The notes below the pieces were generated by a model. That model did no database searches and was not told where the DNA came from. It was given only the letters and a program-made list of their open reading frames with translations. This document shows positions 22,764 to 31,528 of a stretch of DNA of 64,000 nucleotides, piece by piece. The position numbers were made by a program, and so were the translations under genes. The stretch is from DASUPK01 sp963815665. GTDB taxonomy: Bacteria > Actinomycetota > Thermoleophilia > Solirubrobacterales > 70-9. Where the stretch lies: positions 124,001 through 188,000 of the forward strand of contig CAWFHN010000023.1 of the NCBI GenBank assembly GCA_963815665.1, read 5' to 3'. Position 1 is the stretch's first letter. Every line of letters begins with the position of its first letter.

Positions 22764-22769
22764 TAGAAC
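22764..22769 (+). promoter_or_regulatory. -10-like hexamer TAGAAC, possible leaderless promoter of yidC
   Basis: TAGAAC ends six bases before the yidC GTG. The spacing matches other putative leaderless promoters in the window, although the last base departs from TANNNT. Confidence 0.3.
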
Positions 22770-22775
22770 TCAATC

Positions 22776-23516
<741 letters not shown>

Positions 23517-23530
23517 GGGACGCGGCGGCC

Positions 23531-23597
23531 GGGGCCGGGGGCCCGCCGCTGCAACACTGACCCCGTTTTGACGTTGCATCGTCAGGCCCCCGGCCCC
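23531..23597. terminator. Two-tier hairpin between yidC and jag
   Basis: A perfect 13-base inverted repeat (GGGGCCGGGGGCC at 23531-23543, complement at 23585-23597) encloses a second stem TGCAAC/GTTGCA (23550-23555 with 23573-23578). A GTTTT run sits in the inner loop. No T-run follows the outer stem, so it may be a Rho-independent-like terminator, an mRNA-stabilising structure or a regulatory element. Confidence 0.5.
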
Positions 23598-23609
23598 GTC
23601 CACCGGCCA

Positions 23610-23615
23610 TAGACT
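23610..23615 (+). promoter_or_regulatory. -10 hexamer TAGACT, leaderless promoter of jag
   Basis: TAGACT ends six bases before the jag GTG at 23622, so the transcript would start at the start codon. It follows the hairpin at 23531-23597, consistent with a fresh transcription unit. Confidence 0.5.
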
Positions 23616-23621
23616 CCCTTT

Positions 23622-24119
23622 GTGGCTGAAGGAGGAGCAGAGGCGCAGCACACGGTGCTGCCGGATCAACCGGCCGAACGAGTGCGTGTCTTGCTCGAGC
23701 GGATTCTCGAGGAGCTCGGCCTCGAGGCCTCCGTTGCGGTCGAGGAGGGCGATGAGGAGATCCACGCCGATATAGAGGGCGAGGAGGTCGGCCTCCTGAT
23801 CGGCCGGCACGGCCAGACGATCGACGCGATCCAGCTGATCGCCTACCAGGCCGCCTTCCGAGGCCGCCAGGACCGGAAGCGCGTCTCGGTCGACGCGGCG
23901 GGTTACCGGCGCCGCCAGGGAGAGTCACTGCGACGCCGCGCGGATCTGGCCGCGGAGGACGCGATTCGCCACGGCCAGGCCGTGGAGATGGACCCGATGA
24001 GCTCGAACGACCGGCGCGTCGTCCACGAGCACCTGCGCGACCGCCCGGAGATCGAGACCTACAGCGAGGGCGACGAGCCCAATCGCTCCGTGGTCGTCGC
24101 GCCCCTCGTCTCGGATTGA
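23622..24119 (+). CDS. jag: Jag/KhpB RNA-binding protein (KH plus R3H domains)
   Basis: RNA-binding protein of the SpoIIIJ-associated family, linked in Gram-positives to control of wall growth. It has 165 residues. The KH-like domain contains the GxxG loop in LIGRHGQTIDAIQ (about 60-72), and the R3H domain contains the family end with PMSSNDRRVVHEHL and the NRSVVVAP motif. It lacks the long N-terminal Jag-N domain. A putative leaderless promoter lies immediately upstream, and it overlaps rsmG by four bases. Confidence 0.93.
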   Translation: MAEGGAEAQHTVLPDQPAERVRVLLERILEELGLEASVAVEEGDEEIHADIEGEEVGLLIGRHGQTIDAIQLIAYQAAFRGRQDRKRVSVDAAGYRRRQGESLRRRADLAAEDAIRHGQAVEMDPMSSNDRRVVHEHLRDRPEIETYSEGDEPNRSVVVAPLVSD

Positions 24120-24787
24120 ACGCCGTCCCGGCCGGCGCCGAGCCGGCCCTGGGGGCGCTGCTGGAGATGCTGGCCGAGCCCCGGGCGCCCGTGTCGGCCT
24201 CGAGCGTCCGCAGGGCCCGCGAGGTTCACATCGCCGATTCCCTCAGCGGCCTGGAGCTCGAGCCGCTGCGATCGGCGGGGCGGATCGCGGACCTCGGCAG
24301 CGGCGCCGGCCTCCCGGGGCTCGTCCTCGCCGCCTGCCTTCCGGAGTCCCGCGTCGACCTGATCGAGTCAACCTCTCGCAAGTGCGAGTTCCTCCATCGG
24401 GCGATCGAGCGCATGGGCCTCGCCAACGCGACCGTCGTCTGCGAGCGCTCGGAGGCCTGGGCGTCCGGCGCCGGCCGCGAGGCCTACGACGCCGTCACCG
24501 CCCGGGCGGTGGGAGCTCTCCCCATCCTGGCGGAGCTCGCCTCCCCGCTGCTCCGGGACGGCGGTGTGCTGGCGGCCTGGAGGGGAGCTCGCTCCGAGGC
24601 CGAGGAGGCGGAGCTCGCCCGTGGGGCCGAGCGAGTGGCGATGGAAGTGGTCGAGGTGCGGCCCGTGGAGCCCTATCCGGGAAGCCGCGACAGACACATC
24701 CACCTCCTCCGCAAGAATGGACCGACTCCGAACGGATTGCCGCGCCGGCCCGGGATGGCGGCGAAGCGGCCGTTCGGATCCGAATAG
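24116..24787 (+). CDS. rsmG: 16S rRNA (guanine-N7)-methyltransferase RsmG
   Basis: Methylates G527 of 16S rRNA using S-adenosylmethionine. It has 223 residues from a TTG start in a TTGA overlap with jag. Motif I reads IADLGSGAGLPGLVLA, followed by VDLIEST and KCEFLHRAIE; YDAVTARAVG matches the RsmG active-site region. Near the C-terminus, GSRDRHIHLLRK is also family-typical. It stands 20 bases before parA. Confidence 0.93.
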   Translation: MNAVPAGAEPALGALLEMLAEPRAPVSASSVRRAREVHIADSLSGLELEPLRSAGRIADLGSGAGLPGLVLAACLPESRVDLIESTSRKCEFLHRAIERMGLANATVVCERSEAWASGAGREAYDAVTARAVGALPILAELASPLLRDGGVLAAWRGARSEAEEAELARGAERVAMEVVEVRPVEPYPGSRDRHIHLLRKNGPTPNGLPRRPGMAAKRPFGSE

Positions 24788-24807
24788 CTCCAACCCGAAC
24801 AACTCCA

Positions 24808-25578
24808 ATGGGAACCGTCTACGCAATCGCAAATCAGAAGGGCGGGGTCGGCAAGACGACCACGGCGGTCAACATGGGCGCCTGCGTCGCCAACGACGGG
24901 CAGCAGACGCTGATCGTCGACCTCGACGCTCAGTGCAACGCCACGGTTGCGCTTGGCCTGCCCAAGGACTCGTCGCCCTCGTCCTACGATTGCCTCACCG
25001 GGGAGGTCTCCGTAGCGGAGGCGGCCCGCCCCGCCGGCCCGGACAACCTGTGGGTGGTTCCGGCGCATGTGGACCTGGCGGGGGCGGCGGTGGAGCTGCC
25101 GCGCTTCGACGGATACGAGACCAGGCTGCGTGATGGGCTTGGGCCCGTTCGCTCGCGATTCTCGTACACGCTGCTGGACTGCCCGCCGTCGCTGGGACCG
25201 GTCGCCGTCAACGCGCTCGTCGCTGCCGACAAGGTGATCGTGCCGGTCCAGGCCGAGTATCTCGCCCTGGAGGGGCTGGTCCAGTTCCTCGACACCCTGA
25301 AGCTGGTGCGCCGGGACCTCAACCCCTCGCTCGAGATGGCCGGGGTCCTGATCACCATGCACGACGACCGCACCCGGCTCTCCCGGGACGTCGAGCGCGA
25401 GCTGCGCGAGCACCTGCCCGCCAGGGTCTTCAAGACGGTCGTGCCCCGGAGCGTCCGGGTGGCCGAGGCGCCGAGCTATGGCATCCCGGTCTCGGAGCAC
25501 GACCCGAAGTCCACCGGCTCCAGGGCTTACCGCGCCCTGGCCGACGAGGTCCTCGCCCTGGGAGCGGTGGATGGCTGA
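24808..25578 (+). CDS. parA: Chromosome partitioning ATPase ParA/Soj
   Basis: Deviant Walker ATPase that moves ParB-parS complexes and modulates DnaA. It has 256 residues from the ATG at 24808 (MGTVYAIANQKGG). The Walker A variant KGGVGKTTT, VDLDAQCNAT and LLDCPPSLG (Walker B region) are present. The frame is open far upstream inside rsmG, but that is not coding. It overlaps parB by eight bases. Confidence 0.96.
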   Translation: MGTVYAIANQKGGVGKTTTAVNMGACVANDGQQTLIVDLDAQCNATVALGLPKDSSPSSYDCLTGEVSVAEAARPAGPDNLWVVPAHVDLAGAAVELPRFDGYETRLRDGLGPVRSRFSYTLLDCPPSLGPVAVNALVAADKVIVPVQAEYLALEGLVQFLDTLKLVRRDLNPSLEMAGVLITMHDDRTRLSRDVERELREHLPARVFKTVVPRSVRVAEAPSYGIPVSEHDPKSTGSRAYRALADEVLALGAVDG

Positions 25579-26431
25579 GCGCAAGCGCGGGATGGGGAGG
25601 GGGCTGGCGGCGATCCTGCCGGAGAGCTCCGCGGGCGGGCCGGAGCTCCGCGAGCTCGACGTCACCCAGATCGAGCCGAACCCGGACCAGCCACGCGCCA
25701 AGTTCGATGCCGCCGCCCTGGACGCCCTGGCCGGCTCGATCGGCTCCGTCGGGCTGCTGCAGCCGCTGATCGTCCGCCCGATCGACGACGGCCGTTACGA
25801 GCTGGTCGCCGGCGAACGCCGCTGGCGGGCGGCGCAGAAGGCCGGCATCGACCGTGTCCCCGCCGTGATCCGCACCTCGCCGGAGGACGAGCGCCTCCAG
25901 GCGGCGCTGATCGAGAACATGGTCCGCGAGGACCTGAACCCGGTCGAGGAGGCCCGCGCCTGCGCCGCCCTCGTTGACGACCTCGGCATCTCCAAGGAGG
26001 AGCTCGCCCGCCGCGTCGGCCGCAGCCGCGCCGCGATCTCAAACCTGATCCGGCTGCTCGACCTCCCCGACCCCGCGCTCTCCCTGCTCGAGCGCGGAGA
26101 GCTGACGGAGGGCCACGGCCGCGCGATCCTCCAGGTCGCAGACCAGGACCGGCGGACCAGGCTCGCCAAGCAGGCGGCCGCCGAGGGATGGTCCGTCCGC
26201 GACACCGAGCGCCACGCCGGCGCCGGCCAGAGCCGGAAGAAGGCGACCAGTGGCGGCCGGATCTCGACCGAGGAGAGGGCCGCGATGGCCGAAGCCGAGG
26301 ACACCCTCGGCTCGGCGCTGGGGCAGGATGTCAAGGTCCGCCGGGTCGGCGATGGCGTCAAGGCAGAGATCCGCTTTGATGACCTCGGCGAGCTGGAATC
26401 ACTCGCCCGCCGGCTTCGCCGGCGTAGCTAG
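25571..26431 (+). CDS. parB: Chromosome partitioning protein ParB/Spo0J
   Basis: CTP-dependent DNA clamp that loads at parS. It has 286 residues from the ATG at 25571 (MAERKRGMGRGLAAIL, the typical start). The CTP-binding region has EPNPDQPRAKFD, ELVAGERRWRAAQ and ENMVREDLNPVEEA. The helix-turn-helix (KEELARRVGRSRAAISNLIRLL) and the C-terminal dimer domain follow. A CGCCGGC-TTC-GCCGGCG hairpin lies in its last codons (26408-26424). No parS-like TGTTTCACGTGAAACA was noticed in the window. Confidence 0.96.
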   Translation: MAERKRGMGRGLAAILPESSAGGPELRELDVTQIEPNPDQPRAKFDAAALDALAGSIGSVGLLQPLIVRPIDDGRYELVAGERRWRAAQKAGIDRVPAVIRTSPEDERLQAALIENMVREDLNPVEEARACAALVDDLGISKEELARRVGRSRAAISNLIRLLDLPDPALSLLERGELTEGHGRAILQVADQDRRTRLAKQAAAEGWSVRDTERHAGAGQSRKKATSGGRISTEERAAMAEAEDTLGSALGQDVKVRRVGDGVKAEIRFDDLGELESLARRLRRRS

Positions 26432-26434
26432 AAT
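26429..26434 (+). promoter_or_regulatory. -10 hexamer TAGAAT of tRNA-Ile
   Basis: TAGAAT overlaps the parB stop codon and ends nine bases before the mature tRNA 5' end, so the tRNA can be transcribed on its own. Confidence 0.45.
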
Positions 26435-26443
26435 CGCGATCCC

Positions 26444-26517
26444 GGGCGATTAGCTCAGTTGGTTAGAGCGCGTCTCTGATAAGGACGAGGTCCCTGGTTC
26501 GAGTCCAGGATCGCCCA
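26444..26517 (+). tRNA. tRNA-Ile (anticodon GAT)
   Basis: A 74-base cloverleaf. The acceptor stem GGGCGAT pairs with ATCGCCC, the D-arm is GCTC-AGTTGGTTA-GAGC, the anticodon loop holds GAT at 26478-26480, and the T-arm has GGTTCGAGTCC. The discriminator is A and the 3' CCA is not encoded (ATCA follows). Confidence 0.97.
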
Positions 26518-26556
26518 TCACGCCGGGAACTGCGCGAGGGAGACGCTCGAGGGGTG

Positions 26557-27552
26557 CTAGGGACGCGCGACATCCGCTCGCGCGATGATGATCTGCTCCT
26601 TCAAGCTCACCAGGTAGGCCTGAAGCGAGTCGAGGTCCCTCGGCGCGCGGAGGGGTCGCAGGGACTGCAAGAGCCTCACGGCGAGGCGAGGCGCTCGGCC
26701 CATGTGCCGCTGCCCATCCCGCCTAAGCGCGTTGACTCGCAGGTGCCGGAGCTCTCTCCTGAGCTGAGCCGCGTTGTGTCTCAGAGCGAACAGCTCTCGC
26801 GGCTCACCCGGCTCGGGCTTCTCCAACTGGACGGTGCTGGGAGACCGCCGGCTGTCCTTGCGAAGACAGATGAACCCGTGCGCGAGACCCTCCGCAGGGT
26901 GGCGAGCAGGCAACAGGTCGACGACCTGGAAGGCACGGCCGAGGTGGGTTCGGAGCCACCAGGGAGAGTGCATGACCGTGGGACCACCATGCTCCCAGGG
27001 ATTGCCGATGTCGATCGCGTTCATTCCCACACGAGCCTCGTCGTAGGGCTCGCCAGTCGCCGCCTCGATCGCATCGGGACCCAGAAAGGAGACGATCAGG
27101 ACTCCGTCCGGGCGCAGGACGCGATGCAACTCGACCAGCCAGGCGCTCCACGTGTCAGTGAGGTGCGTGAAGACGGACATGGCGTAGACGAGCTCGAAGC
27201 TCCCGGCCGGCTGGTCGAGTGGCGGCCGCTGGGCGTTCTCGAAGAAGCTGAACGGTGGGCTCAGGTGCGCTTCGGCCCATCGAATGCTCGCCGCGTCGAT
27301 GTCGCAGCCGATGAACTCCGTGGACCGGGCCTCGGCCGCGAAGTGGCGGAGCACTCGCCCCGCGCCGCAGCCGAAGTCGAGCACGCGCTTGCCCGTAAAG
27401 GTCCAGCCGTCGGGCAGCACTGAGAGGATCGCCCGCCGGCACTCCTCGCCCACCCACGCGTAAGCGGATTCATCCTGGCCGGATTGGAGCCCGACGTAGC
27501 GCATCAGCTCCGGCGGGGGATACGGGAGTCTCCCGGCCGAGGGTCCGCTCAC
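26557..27552 (-). CDS. SAM-dependent methyltransferase, class I
   Basis: Predicted small-molecule or glycan methyltransferase. It has 331 residues from the GTG at 27552. Motif I is VLDFGCGAGRVLRHFA (about 57-72); IGCDIDAASIRWA is the acidic loop, and SFELVYAMSVFTHL with LRPDGVLIVSF completes the fold. The last ~100 residues are Arg-rich and probably helical (LRRELRHLRV), as in methyltransferases of glycan clusters. It has a lower-GC feel than its neighbours and sits beside tRNA-Ile, so acquisition is possible but unproven. Target unknown. Confidence 0.85.
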   Translation of the reverse strand: MSGPSAGRLPYPPPELMRYVGLQSGQDESAYAWVGEECRRAILSVLPDGWTFTGKRVLDFGCGAGRVLRHFAAEARSTEFIGCDIDAASIRWAEAHLSPPFSFFENAQRPPLDQPAGSFELVYAMSVFTHLTDTWSAWLVELHRVLRPDGVLIVSFLGPDAIEAATGEPYDEARVGMNAIDIGNPWEHGGPTVMHSPWWLRTHLGRAFQVVDLLPARHPAEGLAHGFICLRKDSRRSPSTVQLEKPEPGEPRELFALRHNAAQLRRELRHLRVNALRRDGQRHMGRAPRLAVRLLQSLRPLRAPRDLDSLQAYLVSLKEQIIIARADVARP

Positions 27553-27564
27553 CTCATCCCGCCA

Positions 27565-28020
27565 TCAGGATGCCCGGGAGGAGCCGCCCCGCTCGGCCGC
27601 GGTGCGTAGCCTCTCCAGCGCGTGATCGACCCAGCGGCGGAACATCCGCTCGCCGGCCACGGCGACCTGGATGCGGGTGGCGAGCGACTGCGGGTCGTTG
27701 CCGGCCTCCATCTCGATGAAGGTGCCTCCCTGCCCCTCGGTCAAGACGGACCGGCAGTAGGTCCCAGTGTCCATGCACCGCATGTAGAGCTCCTTGCCGG
27801 GGGTCATCTGCTCGACCTCGAGCGTGCTCTCGAGATCGGACATGGGCCAGGGACGCTTCTGGATGTTCCGGACGTGGCAGCCCTGTTCGAAGTCGCCGTC
27901 GATGCACTCGAACGTGATCGTGTCGGGCCACCATTCCGTCTGGCGATTCGGATCGGAGGCGAGCTCCCACACCACGTCGATCGGCGCGTCGATGAACGCG
28001 TGTTGGCGGCACTCCGTCAT
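27565..28020 (-). CDS. SRPBCC (START-like) domain protein
   Basis: Hydrophobic-ligand-binding or cyclase-type fold; no specific function assigned. It has 151 residues from the ATG at 28020 (MTECRQHAFIDAPIDVVWELASDP, a classic SRPBCC opening); a start 24 bases upstream is possible. The C-terminal long helix (ERMFRRWVDHALERLRTAAE) fits the fold. It is 12 bases before the methyltransferase and likely co-transcribed. On its strand GACAAT ends seven bases before the ATG, suggesting a leaderless promoter divergent from the nuclease gene. Confidence 0.8.
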   Translation of the reverse strand: MTECRQHAFIDAPIDVVWELASDPNRQTEWWPDTITFECIDGDFEQGCHVRNIQKRPWPMSDLESTLEVEQMTPGKELYMRCMDTGTYCRSVLTEGQGGTFIEMEAGNDPQSLATRIQVAVAGERMFRRWVDHALERLRTAAERGGSSRAS

Positions 28021-28064
28021 CGCTCCGATTGTCCCACGCGCCAAGGAGGACTTTCGGCCGCTCC

Positions 28065-28070
28065 TATAAT
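28065..28070 (+). promoter_or_regulatory. -10 hexamer TATAAT of bifunctional nuclease gene
   Basis: Perfect TATAAT 27 bases before the GTG at 28098, leaving room for a leader with GAGGAG. This is a leadered promoter, unlike many others here. Confidence 0.5.
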
Positions 28071-28097
28071 CCGTGCGGACGCCCTGAGGAGACCTGC

Positions 28098-28592
28098 GTG
28101 CAGAGAATGACCATCTACGGAGTCAGCTTCGACATGGTCGGCAAGCAGCCGATCGTCTTGCTGAAGACGGTCGACGGCAACAAGTTCCTGCCCATCTGGA
28201 TCGGCCACCCGGAGGCCGCGGCCATCCTGATGAAGCTCCAGGGCGCCTCGACCCCCCGCCCGATGACCCACGACCTCCTCTCCGACGTCCTCGATCAGAT
28301 GGAGGCCAAGTGCGAGAAGGTCTCGGTCACCGAGCTTCGCGACAACACCTTCTTCGCGTCGATCACGATCTCCATGAACGGCTCCGAGATGGAGATCGAC
28401 TCCCGTCCCTCCGATGCGCTCGCGCTCGCGGTGCGCACCTCGGCGCCGATCTTCGCCGCGGACGACGTGATCGAGGAGTCCGCGATCGAGTTCGAGGGCG
28501 AGGAGGTCGAGGACCAGGAGCAGGTCGTCGAGAAGTTCAAGGACTTCCTCGACAACGTCACGCCCGAGGACTTCGCCTCTGGCGAGGAATAA
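28098..28592 (+). CDS. Bifunctional nuclease (BFN) family protein, DUF151
   Basis: Member of the DUF151/BFN family reported to have DNase and RNase activity; role in bacteria unclear. It has 164 residues. The GTG at 28098 is chosen because GAGGAG lies six bases upstream; an ATG at 28107 is the alternative. Family features include VGKQPIVLLKTVDGNKFLPIWIG near the start, RPMTHDLL and the strongly conserved SRPSDALALAVRT. The C-terminal tail is acidic (EGEEVEDQEQVVEKF). Repeat copy B begins one base after its stop. Confidence 0.9.
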   Translation: MQRMTIYGVSFDMVGKQPIVLLKTVDGNKFLPIWIGHPEAAAILMKLQGASTPRPMTHDLLSDVLDQMEAKCEKVSVTELRDNTFFASITISMNGSEMEIDSRPSDALALAVRTSAPIFAADDVIEESAIEFEGEEVEDQEQVVEKFKDFLDNVTPEDFASGEE

Positions 28593-28687
28593 GCGGCCAC
28601 CAGGCCGCAGCACTTCGGAGCGAAGGGCGAAGCCCGAAGCGACTTATGCGGGGCGGCCGCTTGTGGCCGCAACCTGATGGCGAAGCC
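28593..28687 (-). repeat. Interspersed structured repeat, copy B
   Basis: A ~95-base element aligning end to end with 8601-8695 (opposite orientation) and more loosely with 6848-6937. Its stems are GCGGCC-ACCA-GGCCGC (28593-28608), GGGC-GAA-GCCC (around 28625-28635) and GCGGCC-GCTTGT-GGCCGC (28653-28670). It starts directly after the nuclease stop and provides the last ~14 codons and the TAA stop of the convergent ddl gene. Confidence 0.7.
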
Positions 28688-29600
28688 GTGCTGAAGCAAG
28701 AATTTGATCAATCAGCGCCGTGAAGTCGATTCCCGCCGCCTCCGCGGCCATCGGGAAGAGGCTGGTGTCGGTCAGGCCGGGGATCGCGTTCACCTCCAGC
28801 ACCTGAGGGCCGGCCTCGCCGAGCATCAGGTCGACCCGGGCGAAGCCGCTGCAGCCGAGCGCCTCGTACGTCCCGGTCGCGAGCTCCTGGACGCGCCGGG
28901 TCTCCTCATCGCCGAGGTCGGGCGGGCAGACGTACTCGGTACGCCCGATCTCATAGCGCGCCTCGAAGTTGAAGAAGTCCTCCTCGCGAGGGATCGCCTC
29001 GACGACCGGCAGCGCCTCCGCGCCCAGCATGCTGACCGCAAGCTCCCGGCCCTTGACGTACCGCTCCAGCAGCACTCGGTCGTCGTAGCTGAAGGCGGCC
29101 ACCAGCGCCTCGGGGACCTCGTCCCGGGAGGAGGCGAACTCCACCCCGAGCGACGATCCGCCACGGGCGGGCTTGACGACGAGCGGGAAGCCGAGCCGCT
29201 CCTCGATCTCCTCGAGGGTGTCGGCCGCCCCCAGCTCGCGGAAGGCGGTCGCGTTGAAGGCGGCCCAGTCCGGGGTTGGGAGGCCGGCCGCGCGTATCTC
29301 GTGCTTGGCCGCGACCTTGTCCATGCAGAGCGCACAGGCAGCGACGCCGGGCCCGGTGTATGGCAGGTCGAGGATCTCGAGCAGCTCCTGTACGGTGCCG
29401 TCCTCGCCACCGGGTCCGTGCAGGGCAATGAAGACGACGTCCGGGCGCTCGGAGCGCAGCCGGCTCACGAGGTCCTTGCCCACATCGATACCGATCGTCT
29501 GGTGGCCGAGAGCGGAGACCGCGTCCTCGACGCGCGCCGCCGAGCGGAGCGAGACGCCGCGCTCCAGGGAACTGCCTCCCTTCAGCACCGCGACCTTCAT
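28644..29600 (-). CDS. ddl: D-alanine--D-alanine ligase
   Basis: Makes D-Ala-D-Ala for peptidoglycan precursors in the cytoplasm. It has 318 residues with MKVAVLKGGSSLERGVSLRS (N-terminal domain), ALHGPGGEDGTVQELLE, the ATP-grasp region PLVVKPARGGSSLGV, and the metal and substrate motif VDLMLGEAGPQVLEVNAIPGLTDTS. The ATG overlaps the aminotransferase stop by four bases. The final ~14 residues (after ILASA) are encoded by repeat copy B and are not family-conserved. Confidence 0.94.
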   Translation of the reverse strand: MKVAVLKGGSSLERGVSLRSAARVEDAVSALGHQTIGIDVGKDLVSRLRSERPDVVFIALHGPGGEDGTVQELLEILDLPYTGPGVAACALCMDKVAAKHEIRAAGLPTPDWAAFNATAFRELGAADTLEEIEERLGFPLVVKPARGGSSLGVEFASSRDEVPEALVAAFSYDDRVLLERYVKGRELAVSMLGAEALPVVEAIPREEDFFNFEARYEIGRTEYVCPPDLGDEETRRVQELATGTYEALGCSGFARVDLMLGEAGPQVLEVNAIPGLTDTSLFPMAAEAAGIDFTALIDQILASARLRHQVAATSGRPA

Positions 29601-30985
29601 CGCTTCGGTAGCGGGACGACCTCTCCGCCGGGATCGTCGTCCTCCGGATCCGGGGCCGGCTCGGCACGGTGCTCTCCGGTGATCGTCTCGTACAGGGCGA
29701 CCTGCTCGTTGACGACCCGGCCGATGCGGCGAATCCCTTCTCGCAGCTCGTCCTCACCCGAAGCGGAGAAGTTGAGCCGCATGGAGGAGCCGCCGCGGCC
29801 GTCGACGTAGGCCGCGCGCCCGGGCACGAAAGCGACGTTCTCCCGCAGCGCCTTGGCGAGCAGGTCGGTGGTGTCGATGTAGTCGGGCAGCGTCGCCCAG
29901 ATGAAGAGGCCGCCCTCGGGCCGGGTCCACTCGGCCTGCTCGGGGAAGTGACGCTCGAGCGCATCCAGCATGGCGTCGCGGCGATCGCGGTAGATCCCGA
30001 CCAGATCGCCGATGTACTCGCGCCAGCGGCCCTCCGCGAAGTACTCGCGGACGAAGTACTGGGTCAGGGTGGACGTGCAGAGATCGGCCGCCTGCTTGCC
30101 GAGGCCGATCTTCTCCAGCACCGGCGGCGGAGCGACGACCCAGCCGATCCGGATCCCGGGGGAGAGGATCTTCGAGAACGTGCCAAGATAGAGGACGTAG
30201 TCGCCGCCGTCGAGGCTGTAGAGGGTCGGCTGTGGGTCGCCGTCGTAGCGGAGCAGGCCGTAGGGGTTGTCCTCGCAGATCAGGACCTCGTGCTCGCGCG
30301 CCAGCTCGACCAGGCGACGCCGCCGATCCTCGGACATGGTCACGCCGGCGGGGTTCTGGAAGCTCGGGACGGAGTAGATGAACTTGGGGCGCCTCCCCGC
30401 GGTGGCAAGCGCCGCGAGCAGCTCCTCGAGCTCATCGATCCGCATCCCGTTCTCGTCGGTGCTCACCTGGTGGACGTCGGCCTCATAGCTGCAGAAGGCC
30501 GGGACGGCGCCCGGATAGGTCGGCGCCTCGCAGATCACCGGGTCCCCCGGGTTGACCAGGGTCTTGGCGATCAGGTCGATCGCCTGCTGCCCGCCGGTCG
30601 TGACGATCAGGTCGTCGGCGTCTGGGGACATTCCCTCCTCCTCCATCACCTCGACGATGCACGCCTTCGTCTCCTCGAATCCCTCGGTTGGCCCGTACTG
30701 GAGGGCCTCGGCCGAGGACTCGTGCGCGATGCGGGTCATCTGGGCCGCGAAGCTGTCGGCCGGGAAGGTCGAGGTGTCGGGCAGCCCTCCCGCCAGGGAG
30801 ATGACCTCCGGGCGAGCCGTGATCGCCATCAGGTCGCGCATCGCGGAGGACCGCATCACCTGGGTGCGGCGAGCGAAGAGGCCCGTGTATCGCTCCAGGT
30901 CGCGCGAGGTGGTGTGCGACCTTCTCCGCCGCGGCGGCTCGCTCGAGCGCTGCGGCCGCCCCTCCTGCTCGCTCGGCCCGGTCAT
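29597..30985 (-). CDS. PLP-dependent aminotransferase, class I/II (2-aminoadipate/MocR-like)
   Basis: Amino-acid transaminase with broad or 2-aminoadipate-type specificity. It has 462 residues from the ATG at 30985; the frame is open upstream to 31396 but is antisense to the next gene. Features include RPEVISLAGGLPDTSTFP, QYGPTEGFEETK, VTTGGQQAIDL, EAPTYPGAVPAF, SFQNPAGV, DNPYG and the PLP Lys in GTFSKILSPGIRIGW. It lacks an N-terminal GntR domain. Coupling to ddl suggests a role in D-amino-acid or wall precursor supply, which is inference only. Confidence 0.88.
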   Translation of the reverse strand: MTGPSEQEGRPQRSSEPPRRRRSHTTSRDLERYTGLFARRTQVMRSSAMRDLMAITARPEVISLAGGLPDTSTFPADSFAAQMTRIAHESSAEALQYGPTEGFEETKACIVEVMEEEGMSPDADDLIVTTGGQQAIDLIAKTLVNPGDPVICEAPTYPGAVPAFCSYEADVHQVSTDENGMRIDELEELLAALATAGRRPKFIYSVPSFQNPAGVTMSEDRRRRLVELAREHEVLICEDNPYGLLRYDGDPQPTLYSLDGGDYVLYLGTFSKILSPGIRIGWVVAPPPVLEKIGLGKQAADLCTSTLTQYFVREYFAEGRWREYIGDLVGIYRDRRDAMLDALERHFPEQAEWTRPEGGLFIWATLPDYIDTTDLLAKALRENVAFVPGRAAYVDGRGGSSMRLNFSASGEDELREGIRRIGRVVNEQVALYETITGEHRAEPAPDPEDDDPGGEVVPLPKR

Positions 30986-31043
30986 CGCGACAGTGTTGCG
31001 GAAGCGGCAGCCGGGAGCGGCAATGTAGCCTCCCGCCCCGATC

Positions 31044-31496
31044 ATGCTCCTTGCCATCTGCCAGGGACTGGGCCTGGCCATTGCGGTCGGGCTCATCATC
31101 GGCGTCGTCGTCCCGCCGATCATGCCCGCCTGGGGAGCCGTGGCCGGAGCCGCCCCGCTCGGAGTCCTCGCGGCGGGTGCCGCGCTGAACGGCGCCGACG
31201 AGGCGCTCTGGCCCGCCTTACCCGTTGGCTTGATCGGGGCGGGCCTGGCCGCGATCGTCTCCCGCGACGTGGCGTCCGGGGCGGTCCGCCGCCAACAGGG
31301 GGGATTGGCGGCGACGCAGGCGCAGGCCCCGGGGGGCGTGACCGCGATCGTGGTTCTCGCGGCGGCGGTCGTGGCGGGGGTCAGCCTGGTGCTCAAGCCC
31401 TTCTCGCTGCTCGCTTTGGTCGCCCTGATCTGGCTCTGGGCCTCTCGCCGACGCCACGCCGAGCGGAAACACGAGGGCCTGCGGGTCCTCCGCTAG
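31044..31496 (+). CDS. Small integral membrane protein, unknown function
   Basis: It has 150 residues with four or five hydrophobic segments (for example GLAIAVGLIIGVVVPPIMP and TAIVVLAAAVVAGVSLVL) and a short basic tail. Repeated Ala/Gly-Pro pairs recall DUF4126-type proteins, but the match is weak. The ATG at 31044 is divergent from the aminotransferase. The next gene's start lies 33 bases after its stop. Confidence 0.65.
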   Translation: MLLAICQGLGLAIAVGLIIGVVVPPIMPAWGAVAGAAPLGVLAAGAALNGADEALWPALPVGLIGAGLAAIVSRDVASGAVRRQQGGLAATQAQAPGGVTAIVVLAAAVVAGVSLVLKPFSLLALVALIWLWASRRRHAERKHEGLRVLR

Positions 31497-31528
31497 ATGA
31501 CCCCGACACCCGGATTCACCTCCTAGCC

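Noticed and set aside
26408..26424. CGCCGGC-TTC-GCCGGCG hairpin at the parB end as a terminator
   Set aside because: It encodes the conserved basic end of ParB and has no T-run. It may help terminate, but this cannot be separated from coding need.
26518..28020. Genomic island at tRNA-Ile
   Set aside because: There are only two genes, no integrase, and no repeat of the tRNA 3' end at the far side.
29669..31528. Long N-terminal extension of the phosphodiesterase frame
   Set aside because: It is antisense to the aminotransferase, which has complete motifs. The family start is at the GTG 31529.
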